Assembly: GCA_035524335.1 (NCBI GenBank) | Contig: DATKPE010000047.1 | Coordinates: forward strand, 75,096 to 139,095 | Reading direction: 5' to 3' | Length of the DNA stretch: 64,000 nucleotides | DNA from: DATKPE01 sp035524335 | GTDB taxonomy: Bacteria > Bacteroidota > Ignavibacteria > UBA10030 > SZUA-254 | Shown: positions 1 through 7,951 of the stretch, piece by piece | How the letters are laid out: the number at the start of each line of letters is the position of its first letter | Position numbering within the stretch: position 1 is the first letter of the stretch | Notes under the pieces: generated by a model | The model's database searches: none | What the model saw: only the letters and a program-made list of their open reading frames with translations | Told to the model about the DNA's origin: nothing | Made by a program: the position numbers and the translations under genes

Positions 1-1631
1 GCGGCCGGTCCGTTTCCCGTGAGGCGGTCGGTGAACCCGAACCCGCGCCCCGGGGAAATTTCCCGCGTCGTCACCTTGTCGATACTGTAGTCGAGGACCG
101 CATTGGAATAAATTGCCTGATCGAAGAACCAGTTCAGATTCCGTCCGCTGACCTCGTTCGCAACGGCGATGAAATCCTTCGTCGTCGGGTGTCTGAACTT
201 CCACCGGTTCACGTACGCTCTCATGATTCTGCGCATGGTTTCGGTGCCGAGATAATTCTGCAGGGTGGTCAGGAGAACTGCCGGCTTCGCGTAGGAATTG
301 ACCCCGTAGCTTGCCCCGGAATAATATTTCCATGCAAACCGGAGGGTGGGATCGTAGGAAGCGGCGCCCAGGTATTCGACGCGGTTCAGGGTCAGATCGT
401 CGACGGTGAAACCGAGCAGATCGAGGAGATTGCCTGTCTGTCCGTACGCTTCCCGCATGATCTGGGTCTCGGTGAAGGTGTTGATCCCTTCATCCATCCA
501 GCTCTCTTCGAACTCGTTCGATGCGAGGAGGTGGTACCAGTAATTGTGGCCGAATTCGTGGATGATGATCATTTCCGGAATCCGGCATCCCGCGGGAATG
601 CCGTGCGTCGTCCATGCGGTGAAGAGGGTCGGATACTCCATTCCGGCCGATTCCCGCGCGCCCCGGCGCGGATCCACGACGGTCAGATTGGGAAACGGAT
701 AGTCGCCGTACCAGTCATGAAAATACTTCAATGCCGTTGCGGCGGCGGCCAGGTATCGCGGACCCTGCTCCCGGTGGTCGGGCTGCATGAGCACCCGGAT
801 GTCGACCTGCTCCGCGCGGCCCCTGAATTCGACGTACTCCGGACTGGCCGTCCAGGCGAAATCGTGCACGTCTTCGGCATGGAAGCGGTGAGTTGTCGTG
901 CCGTCGCTGTTCTGTTCCGATCCTGTTTCGAGACCGGTGGCGCCGACGATTTCGTTTTGCGGTAGGGTAATGTTGACGTTATAAACTCCGAAGTCGGCGA
1001 AAAATTCGGACTGCGCGTGATACTGATGACAGTTCCAGCTCCCGTTCTCGAAGACTCCGATTTTCGGAAACCACTGGCCCGCGAAGAGGTACTCCGCCTT
1101 TCCGCCGCTCCGGGCTACCGGCGGCCGGGGGAATTTCGATGTAAAGACGGACGAAAGAACGAGAGTATCACCGGGCAGAACCGGGGAGGGGAGCGGTATC
1201 TCGATGACCGTTCTGTCGTCGGTGTTGTCGTCGTCCGGATGGATATACCGGATCCGTCCGGTCAGCTCCTCACCGTTCTCGGTCAGAAGGGAACGGATCT
1301 GGCAGAATCCCCAGCGGGCGCTGTCGGCAGGAGACTGGTCCGGAAGATCCTCCGATTCCATCATGAAGGTCGACCGGTTGTTGCGGAATGCATTCAGGTA
1401 GAGATGCATCTCGATGGACCGGACGGTGTCGGTTCCTTCGTTCCGCCAGCGGAGCTTCTCACGTCCCTCGAGCGTGAACCGTGCGGGGTCGTACCTCGCA
1501 TCGATATCATAATTTGCGATCCGGGGACTGAGGGGAGACGGAAAGATTGTGTTTTGCCCGGAGGCGGCGGTCACCGGCAGGAGAAGCGCGGTGCAGATGA
1601 CCGGGAGGATGCGTGAACGGCGGAAGCTCAT
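1..1631 (-). CDS. M1 family metallopeptidase (gluzincin), secreted; C-terminus beyond window
   Basis: The reading frame runs off the left edge without a stop, so only the N-terminal part is present. The start is the ATG at 1631, followed by a signal peptide (MSFRRSRILPVICTALLLPV..). The zinc site is clear near 510-575: HEFGH, then exactly 18 residues to a glutamate in the WMDEG segment, which is the HExxH-18-E signature of M1 aminopeptidases. Upstream of it, a GMEYP segment matches the GxMEN-type substrate-binding motif of the family in a variant form. It is likely an exported or outer-membrane-associated aminopeptidase that trims peptides. It lies 36 bases downstream of the RDD gene and may share its promoter. 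The family is certain; the substrate is unknown. Confidence 0.9.
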   Translation of the reverse strand, partial: MSFRRSRILPVICTALLLPVTAASGQNTIFPSPLSPRIANYDIDARYDPARFTLEGREKLRWRNEGTDTVRSIEMHLYLNAFRNNRSTFMMESEDLPDQSPADSARWGFCQIRSLLTENGEELTGRIRYIHPDDDNTDDRTVIEIPLPSPVLPGDTLVLSSVFTSKFPRPPVARSGGKAEYLFAGQWFPKIGVFENGSWNCHQYHAQSEFFADFGVYNVNITLPQNEIVGATGLETGSEQNSDGTTTHRFHAEDVHDFAWTASPEYVEFRGRAEQVDIRVLMQPDHREQGPRYLAAAATALKYFHDWYGDYPFPNLTVVDPRRGARESAGMEYPTLFTAWTTHGIPAGCRIPEMIIIHEFGHNYWYHLLASNEFEESWMDEGINTFTETQIMREAYGQTGNLLDLLGFTVDDLTLNRVEYLGAASYDPTLRFAWKYYSGASYGVNSYAKPAVLLTTLQNYLGTETMRRIMRAYVNRWKFRHPTTKDFIAVANEVSGRNLNWFFDQAIYSNAVLDYSIDKVTTREISPGRGFGFTDRLTGNGPA

Positions 1632-1667
1632 ACAGCGTTCCGGAAGTAAGTGGAAGTGTGCCGCCGG

Positions 1668-2159
1668 TTATCGTTTCACGACGAGACAGCCCGACATGAT
1701 ATCATGAAGGGCCTGTTTCTGCTGTGTGAAGCCGGCGATAAGAAAGCCGATGCCGAGGATCAGTGAGGAAATCAGCCGGCCGAAATAGCGGCCGCTTGCC
1801 CTGCCGAACGAGACCGGCCCGCCGGTCATATCGACGACCTGAATTCCGAGGACCAGTTTTCCGATGGTCGCGCCCCGTTTTGATTCCATCAGTGCGTAAT
1901 AGAGCCAGCAGAGGATGAAAAATCCCGCCGACGTGAAGAGATACGCCCCAGTGAGAGCAAGGAGAAAGCCGAGCGGGGCGTCGGTCACGTCGTCGACATT
2001 CAGCGCGCCCAGACCGAGGATGCCGGCCGTGGGGAGAAGAAGGATGATGAACAGGATCCCGAGAAGGATTTTATCGATTATCCATGCACCGAATCTTTTC
2101 CAGAATCCGGCATAGGAGAACACCGGGGGCGTCGTCATTGAAGGAGTCTGTGCGTCCAT
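1668..2159 (-). CDS. RDD family integral membrane protein
   Basis: This 163-residue protein starts FSYAGFWKRFGAWIIDKILL, with the Arg/Asp spacing that names the RDD family, and has three to four hydrophobic segments (about residues 27-55, 68-95, 125-150). A KRGATIGKLVLGIQVVD stretch in the middle is also typical. RDD proteins are small inner-membrane proteins; some have been linked to ion transport, but the role here is not known. A separate promoter (2235-2263) lies between it and the LOG-family gene upstream, and the M1 peptidase gene follows 36 bases downstream. Confidence 0.85.
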   Translation of the reverse strand: MDAQTPSMTTPPVFSYAGFWKRFGAWIIDKILLGILFIILLLPTAGILGLGALNVDDVTDAPLGFLLALTGAYLFTSAGFFILCWLYYALMESKRGATIGKLVLGIQVVDMTGGPVSFGRASGRYFGRLISSLILGIGFLIAGFTQQKQALHDIMSGCLVVKR

Positions 2160-2234
2160 GGTCGTACCGGCTGTCGATGTGAGGGGTTGTTTTTCCTCTT
2201 GTACGGAAAAGGCATACGGATGTTCGGCCGCGGA

Positions 2235-2263
2235 ATAGTACGAAATTCCGGAGGAGAATTCAA
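2235..2263 (-). promoter_or_regulatory. Predicted sigma70-type promoter for the RDD gene
   Basis: Read on the minus strand: TTGAAT at 2263-2258, a 17-base spacer, then TACTAT at 2240-2235. The predicted transcript would start near 2228, giving a leader of about 69 bases before the RDD start. It lies between the LOG gene stop (2274) and the RDD start (2159). Confidence 0.5.
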
Positions 2264-2273
2264 CATCTTCCGA

Positions 2274-2843
2274 TTATCCGTTCAGAATGAGCCGTTTCCG
2301 GAGGTAGCCGGCGCATTCTTCCGGTGAGGAGACGACCCGGACGAGGGAGGTGATTTTCCCCGGCCGGCCCGGAAGGGCCTCGTCCCTGAGCAGATCAAGA
2401 ACGCCGGTCCAGAACGGTCCGAGGAGCATCAGCGGTTTTTCCTCCATCAGCTTCTTATTCAGCAGTTCCCAGACGGCGGCGAATTCCAGAAGTGTGCCGG
2501 TGCTCCCGCGAAGAACGACGTACGCATCCCCGGTCTCGATCAATGTGGTGATCCGTTCAAACAGCGTGGTCCGCTCGATGATGCGGTCGAGATAGCGGTT
2601 GGGATTTCTGCTGAAGAGGGGAACGGTGACGCCGATTGCGGCGCCGCCGGCCTCCTGTGCGCCCCGCGCTGATGCTTCCATGGTGCCGCCGTATCCGCCG
2701 TTGCAGATGGTGAATCCCTGTCGCGCGAGTTCCCTGCCGAGGGCGAGGGCGACGCGGTATTCATCATCCCCCGGATGCGGCGTCGAACTCCCGAAGACGG
2801 TCACCACCGGGCGGCGGTTGTCCGCAGCTCTGCTCGCGTCCAT
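2274..2843 (-). CDS. LOG/TIGR00725-like Rossmann protein (lysine decarboxylase-like fold)
   Basis: This 189-residue protein has the Rossmann start VTVFGSSTPHPGDDEY, an ICNGGYGGTMEASARGA segment and a TGTLLEFAAVWELLNKK segment, matching the LOG family (cytokinin riboside 5'-monophosphate phosphoribohydrolase-like nucleotide hydrolases). The family's catalytic PGGxGTxxE motif appears as RGSTGTLLE: the Gly-Thr and Glu remain but the leading PGG is changed. It probably binds or hydrolyses a nucleotide monophosphate, but the variant motif makes catalysis uncertain. It starts 6 bases after the stop of the TonB receptor gene, so the two are probably cotranscribed from the promoter at 4834-4862. Confidence 0.78.
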   Translation of the reverse strand: MDASRAADNRRPVVTVFGSSTPHPGDDEYRVALALGRELARQGFTICNGGYGGTMEASARGAQEAGGAAIGVTVPLFSRNPNRYLDRIIERTTLFERITTLIETGDAYVVLRGSTGTLLEFAAVWELLNKKLMEEKPLMLLGPFWTGVLDLLRDEALPGRPGKITSLVRVVSSPEECAGYLRKRLILNG

Positions 2844-2849
2844 CCGGAA

Positions 2850-4826
2850 TCAGTTGAGAAAATTCCAGCTCACGCCGAACCGCAGGGACCGGTCGAGCAT
2901 CGGATAGAACGAATTCATCACGTACTGCGTATCGAAGAGATTTTGAATCACGATGTGGATGTAGGCGTCGCCGAGGTGTGCAACGACCACGAAATCGAGA
3001 ATCGTATTTGCCGGCAGAAGCAGATCGTTGGGGCCCGGCACATAGAGGAGATATTCCGGCAGAAAGGTCCTTCCGACATAAGAGGTAAAGGCCCTGACGT
3101 GGAGGCCGGTTTTGAGATTCAGCCGGTGGTTGAGCAGGGTGTCCCAGAAATAAAAGCCGCCGTTCACGTTCCATGCAGGAACGGTGACGTCGGTATCCGC
3201 CGGATCGACGGTGTTCAGGTATCCCGCGCCTGCTTCGAGGACGAAGGAGCCGCATCGGGCAAAGAGATCTGCGGTGGCGCCGCGCAGAAGCCGCCGGTCC
3301 CGGTTGACGAAGGCGAGCGCGGCGGGGTTGTCTGTGGTCGGCGAGGGGGAGACCGCGATGTAATTCCGGATGGTCCGCTGGTAGGCCCTGAGTTCCAGAG
3401 AGAGGCTGTTCGGAACGGCGAGGCGGATCCCGGCTTCGACCAGGTGATGACGCTCCGGAGCGCCGTTCAGGAGGGAGAAGAGCGAATCGGTCGCAACCGA
3501 TTGTTCTTCCAGGCTTGCAAAACGGTAGGACCGGGAATAGCCGCCGAAGAATTCAAGGCCGTCGGCCGGACGGAATCTGAGCGTCGGGCCGAATCCGAAA
3601 TTGTCCGTCCCGTCCGCGCGGTCGAAGCGTCCGGAAAAGGTGAGACGGAACGAATCCGGAAGGGGGATATGGACGATGCCGAAAAGACTGCGGGTCGTGC
3701 GGCTGAGAGAGACATTCCCGCGTTCGGTGCGGAGTTCGGCCCCGAGGACGAGGGATCCGGGCCCGAGCGATCTCTGGTGGTCGAGTTTCAGGCCGATCAT
3801 CCGCGAATACTGGTCGTCGTGGATCACCTGGGTCTCGTAATTGAGGTTCGGTTCCTGCCGGTATTCCCGGAGCTGGGAGGAGTACGAGACGGTGAGGGTG
3901 GAGATGCCGCTCGAATCGCCCGGCAGTCTGCCTGCGATGATCCCCGCGACATCATGCCGTGTCACCTTTTCGTATGTTTCGCTGTTTGCGATGACCGCCT
4001 GATACTGACTGTACAGGAGCGAATCGGGTGTGACAGCCCGGTTGATGCCGCCGAACAGGCCCAGATACGTCTGATTGTAATTTTCTGAAAATCCGATATC
4101 GAGCGCATTCGAGATGTTGTATCTCATCTTGAAACGCCCGTTCCACTGATCATAATTGCTGTTTTCGAACCGGCCGGCGTAGGTGTTGTGGGAAACCCCG
4201 GCGGTGGCATTGAGCCCCCGCATGATGTCTTCGCTGACCATGCCGTCGACGAATGCCTGGCCGTAGGCATTTTCGAAGTAACGGAGGCGGGAAAACGGTT
4301 TGACCGCCCGCCGGCTCGTGGTGAGGAAGTTCACGACGGCGCCGGGGCCGTTGAGGCCGTAGGCGAAGGCCTCGGTGCCGCGGATGACCTCGACCCGTTC
4401 CATGTACTCCGTCGGCAGAAAATATATGTTGAACAGCCCGTCGAAGGCGTCATTCAGCTCAACGCCGTCTGCCATGAACTTCACGGAAGTTTCCGGGAGC
4501 CCGTCGTAGAAAAGCTGATGCCACTCTCCCGGCGAACCGAAATCCTGGAGGAAGAACCCGCCGATGGGAAGGAGAAGGTCTGCGAAATTCTGATAATCAT
4601 CGAACCGGATGGAGGAATCGGACAGCTCGGGCAGTCCGCTCAGGCCGCGGTCGACGGATCCGAGTCCCGGAAGCGGAATGCGGGGACGGGCGGTCGTGTC
4701 GGGTCCTGCGCTTTTGGAAGCCGGCGTCTGAAGTGAATCGGACGGACCTGCTGTGGCGTGGACTGAAACGGCCGGAATGATCAGGAGGAGTGTTGCCAGG
4801 AGGGGAATGAGGGTCGGCCGCTTCAT
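2850..4826 (-). CDS. TonB-dependent outer-membrane receptor
   Basis: This 658-residue protein has a signal peptide (MKRPTLIPLLATLLLIIPAVSVHA), then a plug domain with FMADGVELNDAF and VEVIRGTEAFAYGLNGPGAVVNF, which are the standard plug motifs. A long beta-barrel follows, with alternating aromatic strands and a terminal aromatic/asparagine (SWNFLN) as in outer-membrane barrels. It should import a ligand across the outer membrane using TonB energy; no substrate is indicated by the neighbours. The start ATG lies only 7 bases after a clear -10 box, so its message is predicted to be leaderless. The LOG-family gene follows in the same direction. Confidence 0.88.
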   Translation of the reverse strand: MKRPTLIPLLATLLLIIPAVSVHATAGPSDSLQTPASKSAGPDTTARPRIPLPGLGSVDRGLSGLPELSDSSIRFDDYQNFADLLLPIGGFFLQDFGSPGEWHQLFYDGLPETSVKFMADGVELNDAFDGLFNIYFLPTEYMERVEVIRGTEAFAYGLNGPGAVVNFLTTSRRAVKPFSRLRYFENAYGQAFVDGMVSEDIMRGLNATAGVSHNTYAGRFENSNYDQWNGRFKMRYNISNALDIGFSENYNQTYLGLFGGINRAVTPDSLLYSQYQAVIANSETYEKVTRHDVAGIIAGRLPGDSSGISTLTVSYSSQLREYRQEPNLNYETQVIHDDQYSRMIGLKLDHQRSLGPGSLVLGAELRTERGNVSLSRTTRSLFGIVHIPLPDSFRLTFSGRFDRADGTDNFGFGPTLRFRPADGLEFFGGYSRSYRFASLEEQSVATDSLFSLLNGAPERHHLVEAGIRLAVPNSLSLELRAYQRTIRNYIAVSPSPTTDNPAALAFVNRDRRLLRGATADLFARCGSFVLEAGAGYLNTVDPADTDVTVPAWNVNGGFYFWDTLLNHRLNLKTGLHVRAFTSYVGRTFLPEYLLYVPGPNDLLLPANTILDFVVVAHLGDAYIHIVIQNLFDTQYVMNSFYPMLDRSLRFGVSWNFLN

Positions 4827-4833
4827 CGATGAA

Positions 4834-4862
4834 AATATAGAGAAAATATTGGTGAATGTAAA
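4834..4862 (-). promoter_or_regulatory. Promoter for TonB receptor, predicted leaderless
   Basis: Minus strand: TTTACA at 4862-4857, a 17-base spacer, TATATT at 4839-4834, then 7 bases (4833-4827) to the ATG at 4826. Transcription normally begins about 7 bases after the -10 box, so the message would start at or next to the initiation codon. Confidence 0.65.
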
Positions 4863-4878
4863 CGGCGCGCGCGGCCGG

Positions 4879-5730
4879 TCAGTCTGCTGGCGGAGAGAAA
4901 TGAGGGGGGGTGAGATAAACTTTGTACCGTGAGGCGAACAGTTGTGCTGCCCCGGAGGCGGTTTGAGCGTCGGTGTACAGGCCGAAGAGGGACGAGCCGC
5001 TCCCCGACATCCCCGAATAAAATGCGCCGGTCGCTTTCAGTTCGTGGCGCACCCGGGCGAGTTCCGGATATTTTGGGAAAAGGGAGGGCTCGAATTCGTT
5101 CACGACGGCCTCCTGCATCCGATCGGGATCACGTATGGCGGCGAGAAGGGCGCTCTTCAGGCCGGTCGCCCGCCCGGTTCCGCCCGGGGTGCACTGCGCG
5201 TATGCCCACGCGGTGGCGATGTGGATTCCGGGCCAGACCACAAGTACGCTGAACGGCAGGTCGAGCGGAAAATAGCTGAGGACCTCGCCCCGTCCGGTGG
5301 CGAGTGCGCTCCCCGGCCGGAGAAAGTATGGGACGTCGGAACCAAGCTCGGCCCCGATCTGGGAGAGATGATCGTGGGTGAATTCCAGATTCCAGAACCG
5401 GTTCAGTCCGGTGAGGGTGGCCGCCGCGTCGGAGCTCCCGCCACCAAGTCCCGCGCCGACGGGGATTCTCTTCGTCAACTTCAGGGCCACGCCGGACCGG
5501 GTGCCGGATGCTTTTTGAAGGAGCCGGGCGGCACGGAGGCAGAGATCCGGCTGATCGCCCGGGATGGGGAGTCCTTCCGCCGAGAAAGTGACATCGGGGG
5601 AAGGGCCGAGTTCGAGCCGGTCCGCAATATCGACCCGGTGAAAGATCGTTTCGATGTCGTGAAAACCGTCGTCCCGTTTCCGCAGGATGCGCAGACCGAG
5701 GTTTATTTTCGCGTAGGCGTGGAGGACCAT
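4879..5730 (-). CDS. ispE: 4-diphosphocytidyl-2-C-methyl-D-erythritol kinase
   Basis: IspE phosphorylates CDP-ME in the non-mevalonate (MEP) isoprenoid pathway in the cytosol. The 283-residue protein starts MVLHAYAKINLGLRI, the usual IspE N-terminus, and carries the GHMP-kinase phosphate loop PVGAGLGGGSSDAAATL near residue 100, then SGMSGSGSSLFGLY near the C-terminus (third GHMP motif). A longer frame is open upstream to 6000, but the conserved N-terminus and the promoter 7 bases before the ATG at 5730 fix the start. It is transcribed divergently from kdsA; the 118-base gap holds both promoters. Confidence 0.95.
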   Translation of the reverse strand: MVLHAYAKINLGLRILRKRDDGFHDIETIFHRVDIADRLELGPSPDVTFSAEGLPIPGDQPDLCLRAARLLQKASGTRSGVALKLTKRIPVGAGLGGGSSDAAATLTGLNRFWNLEFTHDHLSQIGAELGSDVPYFLRPGSALATGRGEVLSYFPLDLPFSVLVVWPGIHIATAWAYAQCTPGGTGRATGLKSALLAAIRDPDRMQEAVVNEFEPSLFPKYPELARVRHELKATGAFYSGMSGSGSSLFGLYTDAQTASGAAQLFASRYKVYLTPPHFSPPAD

Positions 5731-5737
5731 CGACCTC

Positions 5738-5766
5738 AAAATACGCGAATGCGGTTTGAGAAGCAA
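5738..5766 (-). promoter_or_regulatory. Promoter for ispE, predicted leaderless
   Basis: Minus strand: TTGCTT at 5766-5761, a 17-base spacer, TATTTT at 5743-5738, then 7 bases to the ispE ATG at 5730. It is back to back with the kdsA promoter. Confidence 0.55.
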
Positions 5767-5810
5767 CGGCGTTCCTGCGGAAACGGCGCTACCGGAGGGG
5801 TTCTCTTCCT

Positions 5811-5838
5811 TTGAATTCGTCCCCTTTTTTTGTACTTT
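5811..5838 (+). promoter_or_regulatory. Promoter for the kdsA-lptB operon
   Basis: TTGAAT at 5811-5816, a 16-base spacer, TACTTT at 5833-5838. It also fits the Bacteroidota pattern TTTG-19-TAnnTTTG with one mismatch. The ATG of kdsA follows after 10 bases, so the leader would be only a few bases long, although a GGGCGGA stretch directly precedes the ATG. Confidence 0.55.
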
Positions 5839-5848
5839 CTTGGGCGGA

Positions 5849-6676
5849 ATGATCAGACTGAAGAATATTAAAATCGGCGGAGGGTTTCCGCTTGTCCTGA
5901 TTGCCGGCCCGTGCGTCGTCGAAGGGCGCGAGCTGACCCTCCGGACGGCCGCTCGCATCGCGAAGATCACCCGCGCGCGCCGCATCCCCTGGATTTTCAA
6001 ATCTTCCTACAAGAAGGCGAACAGAACCAGCGGCGGGTCCTTTACGGGCCTTTCGATGGACGAAGCCCTCTCTGTCCTCGCCGAGGTGAAAGAAGAATTC
6101 GATGTTCCGATCCTCACCGATATTCACTCGGAGCTCGAGGCGGCTCCCGCGGCCGGGGTGGCCGACATCCTCCAGGTGCCTGCCTTCCTTTCCCGCCAGA
6201 CGGAACTGCTTCAGGCCGCCGGCCGTACCGGGAAGATCGTCAATATCAAGAAAGGCCAGTTTCTCGCCCCGCAGGATATGAAACTGCAGGCCGAGAAAGT
6301 GACCATGACCGGAAATAAAAACGTCATGCTGACCGAGCGGGGAACCACGTTCGGCTATCACAATCTTGTGGTCGATATGCGGGGGCTGGTGATCATGCGT
6401 GAATTCGGCCATCCGGTTATTCTGGATGCGACCCATTCCGTACAGCTCCCGGGAGGCGGGACCGGCGTCTCCTCCGGCCAGCCCGAGTATATCTTTCCGA
6501 TCGCACGCGCCGGCGCCGCTGTCGGCATCGACGGTCTCTTTATAGAAACACACCCCGATCCCCGCTGCGCATTGAGCGATGCGGCAAGCCAGCTCAAACT
6601 CGATCTGCTCGACGATCTCATTCGCCAGGTAATGACCATCGATGCCGTCGCCAGGAAAAAAATCGGGATCCGCTGA
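5849..6676 (+). CDS. kdsA: 3-deoxy-8-phosphooctulonate synthase (Kdo-8-P synthase)
   Basis: KdsA condenses phosphoenolpyruvate with arabinose 5-phosphate to make Kdo 8-phosphate for lipopolysaccharide. The 275-residue protein shows the family motifs in order: LVLIAGPCVVE near residue 15, FKSSYKKANRTS near 50, PILTDIHS near 88, LQVPAFLSRQTELL near 107, KKGQFLAPQDM near 130, DATHSVQLPGG near 194 and ETHPDP near 230. The start ATG 5849 is chosen because the conserved N-terminus begins there. First gene of the Kdo/Lpt operon; its 3' end overlaps kdsC by 35 bases. The cysteine of GPC is typical of metal-using KdsA types, but the metal class is not settled here. Confidence 0.96.
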   Translation: MIRLKNIKIGGGFPLVLIAGPCVVEGRELTLRTAARIAKITRARRIPWIFKSSYKKANRTSGGSFTGLSMDEALSVLAEVKEEFDVPILTDIHSELEAAPAAGVADILQVPAFLSRQTELLQAAGRTGKIVNIKKGQFLAPQDMKLQAEKVTMTGNKNVMLTERGTTFGYHNLVVDMRGLVIMREFGHPVILDATHSVQLPGGGTGVSSGQPEYIFPIARAGAAVGIDGLFIETHPDPRCALSDAASQLKLDLLDDLIRQVMTIDAVARKKIGIR

Positions 6677-7178
6677 AGCCTCCCTTGCGGCCAGACTGGC
6701 TGCCATCCGCCTGATCATCCTGGATGTCGACGGCACCCTCACGGACGGAACCATTCTCTACGACGCCGGCGGCAGGGAATTGAAATCGTTCCACGTGCAC
6801 GACGGCTTCGGGATTGTCCGCGCCTCCGCCCTCGGTCTCCATTTCGCGATCGCCACCGGACGATCCTCCCCCGCCGTGACCCTGAGAGCCCGTGAACTCG
6901 GCATCAGGGATCTTTATCAGAATTGCCGCGACAAGGGAGCGCTCGTCGAACGGCTCCGGAAAAAATACCGGCTCACACGCTCACAGATCTGCTGTATGTC
7001 CGACGATGTGCAGGACGGGGAATTCCTCCTTGCCGGCGGGCTCCGGGTTGCTCCGTCTGACGCCGACCCTGAGATCCGGCGTCTGGCGGATATCGTGACC
7101 CGCCGCGGCGGCGGCAGGGGAGCCGTCAGGGAAATCATCGACCGCATTCTCCGTTCACAACGGCTCATCCCGCGATGA
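6642..7178 (+). CDS. kdsC: 3-deoxy-D-manno-octulosonate 8-phosphate phosphatase
   Basis: KdsC is a small HAD-family phosphatase that removes phosphate from Kdo 8-phosphate. The 178-residue protein contains LIILDVDGTLTDG (nucleophile and acid/base Asp), the KSFHVHDGFGI segment characteristic of KdsC, IATGRSS with the motif II Thr, and DDVQD as motif IV. The tail GRGAVREIIDRIL matches the family's C-terminal active-site lid. The ATG at 6642 is the only standard start before the DVDGT motif, which places it 35 bases inside the end of kdsA and suggests translational coupling. Its stop overlaps the next gene in ATGA. Confidence 0.93.
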   Translation: MPSPGKKSGSAEASLAARLAAIRLIILDVDGTLTDGTILYDAGGRELKSFHVHDGFGIVRASALGLHFAIATGRSSPAVTLRARELGIRDLYQNCRDKGALVERLRKKYRLTRSQICCMSDDVQDGEFLLAGGLRVAPSDADPEIRRLADIVTRRGGGRGAVREIIDRILRSQRLIPR

Positions 7179-7951
7179 CGGCGGCGGGTGATACCCCGCT
7201 CTACCCGCGCGGGCTGACGCCCCGGGAGCGCGAATGGATCGAATGGATTCTTCCTGCGTCACGGAGCGGCTATGCGGCGTACAGGAACAGGATCGCGGGA
7301 ACCGTCGTCATCGGTGAAGGCCGACGCGGAACCGGTGAGCTGATTCTCGGCCGGCGCGGCGACGAGCCCGATTTTTCGGCGCCCCTCGCTCCGGTCTTCG
7401 CCTACGGTATGATCGAATCGGATACCGGAGGCGTTTCGGTGACCATTCGCCAGGAATCAGGCGGCCAGATCTCGGTTGAAATTGCGGCTCATGCGGGGGA
7501 AAGCGTGCCCGATGAACTTCCGGTCCGCCGGAGGTGGAGCTACTCCGACTGGCTCCCGGGCGGTGTCTGTCCCCAATGCCGGGGCCCGCTCAGGGAAGTG
7601 CCGATGCGGCCTGCGAACAGCCCGGAGACGGAATTCACGCTCGCTCTCTGTCCCGTCGACGGAAGAATATGGCTGTACGAACGCGCCTCCGGCATCAATC
7701 ACCTGATTCCGGTGACGAATTACTACAACGAACTGATGCTCAAAAAAAATATCAGGGATCCGATCGTCGCACTCTCTTCCGCCCGTCTCTTCACGGACAT
7801 CGGCGGATATTCGGACGCCGATCTCACCGCGGCGTTCGAATCCTACAACCGACAGCGGCATAAAGTCCGCATCGATGGACCGCTTGTCCCCGCCGCCGGG
7901 CCGGCTGGATCCCCATTATCTTCCATTTTCCGCATCTTCCGCACGCCATGA
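7175..7951 (+). CDS. Unrecognised protein with possible zinc ribbon, inside the Kdo/Lpt operon
   Basis: I do not recognise this 258-residue protein. It has no signal peptide or membrane segment. Residues about 10-115 look like a mixed alpha/beta domain (LTPREREWIEWILPASRSGY at the start). Near residue 131 comes CPQC, followed about 24 residues later by a single LCPVDGR, so a three-cysteine or incomplete zinc-ribbon arrangement is possible. A conserved-looking NYYNELMLKK segment follows. It is joined to kdsC by ATGA (7175-7178) and to kdsD by ATGA (7948-7951), so it is tightly coupled to Kdo synthesis. Any role in Kdo or LPS assembly is inference from position only. Confidence 0.8.
   Translation: MTAAGDTPLYPRGLTPREREWIEWILPASRSGYAAYRNRIAGTVVIGEGRRGTGELILGRRGDEPDFSAPLAPVFAYGMIESDTGGVSVTIRQESGGQISVEIAAHAGESVPDELPVRRRWSYSDWLPGGVCPQCRGPLREVPMRPANSPETEFTLALCPVDGRIWLYERASGINHLIPVTNYYNELMLKKNIRDPIVALSSARLFTDIGGYSDADLTAAFESYNRQRHKVRIDGPLVPAAGPAGSPLSSIFRIFRTP

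Noticed and set aside
189..965. Plus-strand frames over the M1 peptidase region
   Set aside because: They lie opposite a minus-strand frame with signal peptide and a perfect HExxH-18-E site; the plus-strand translations show no family features.
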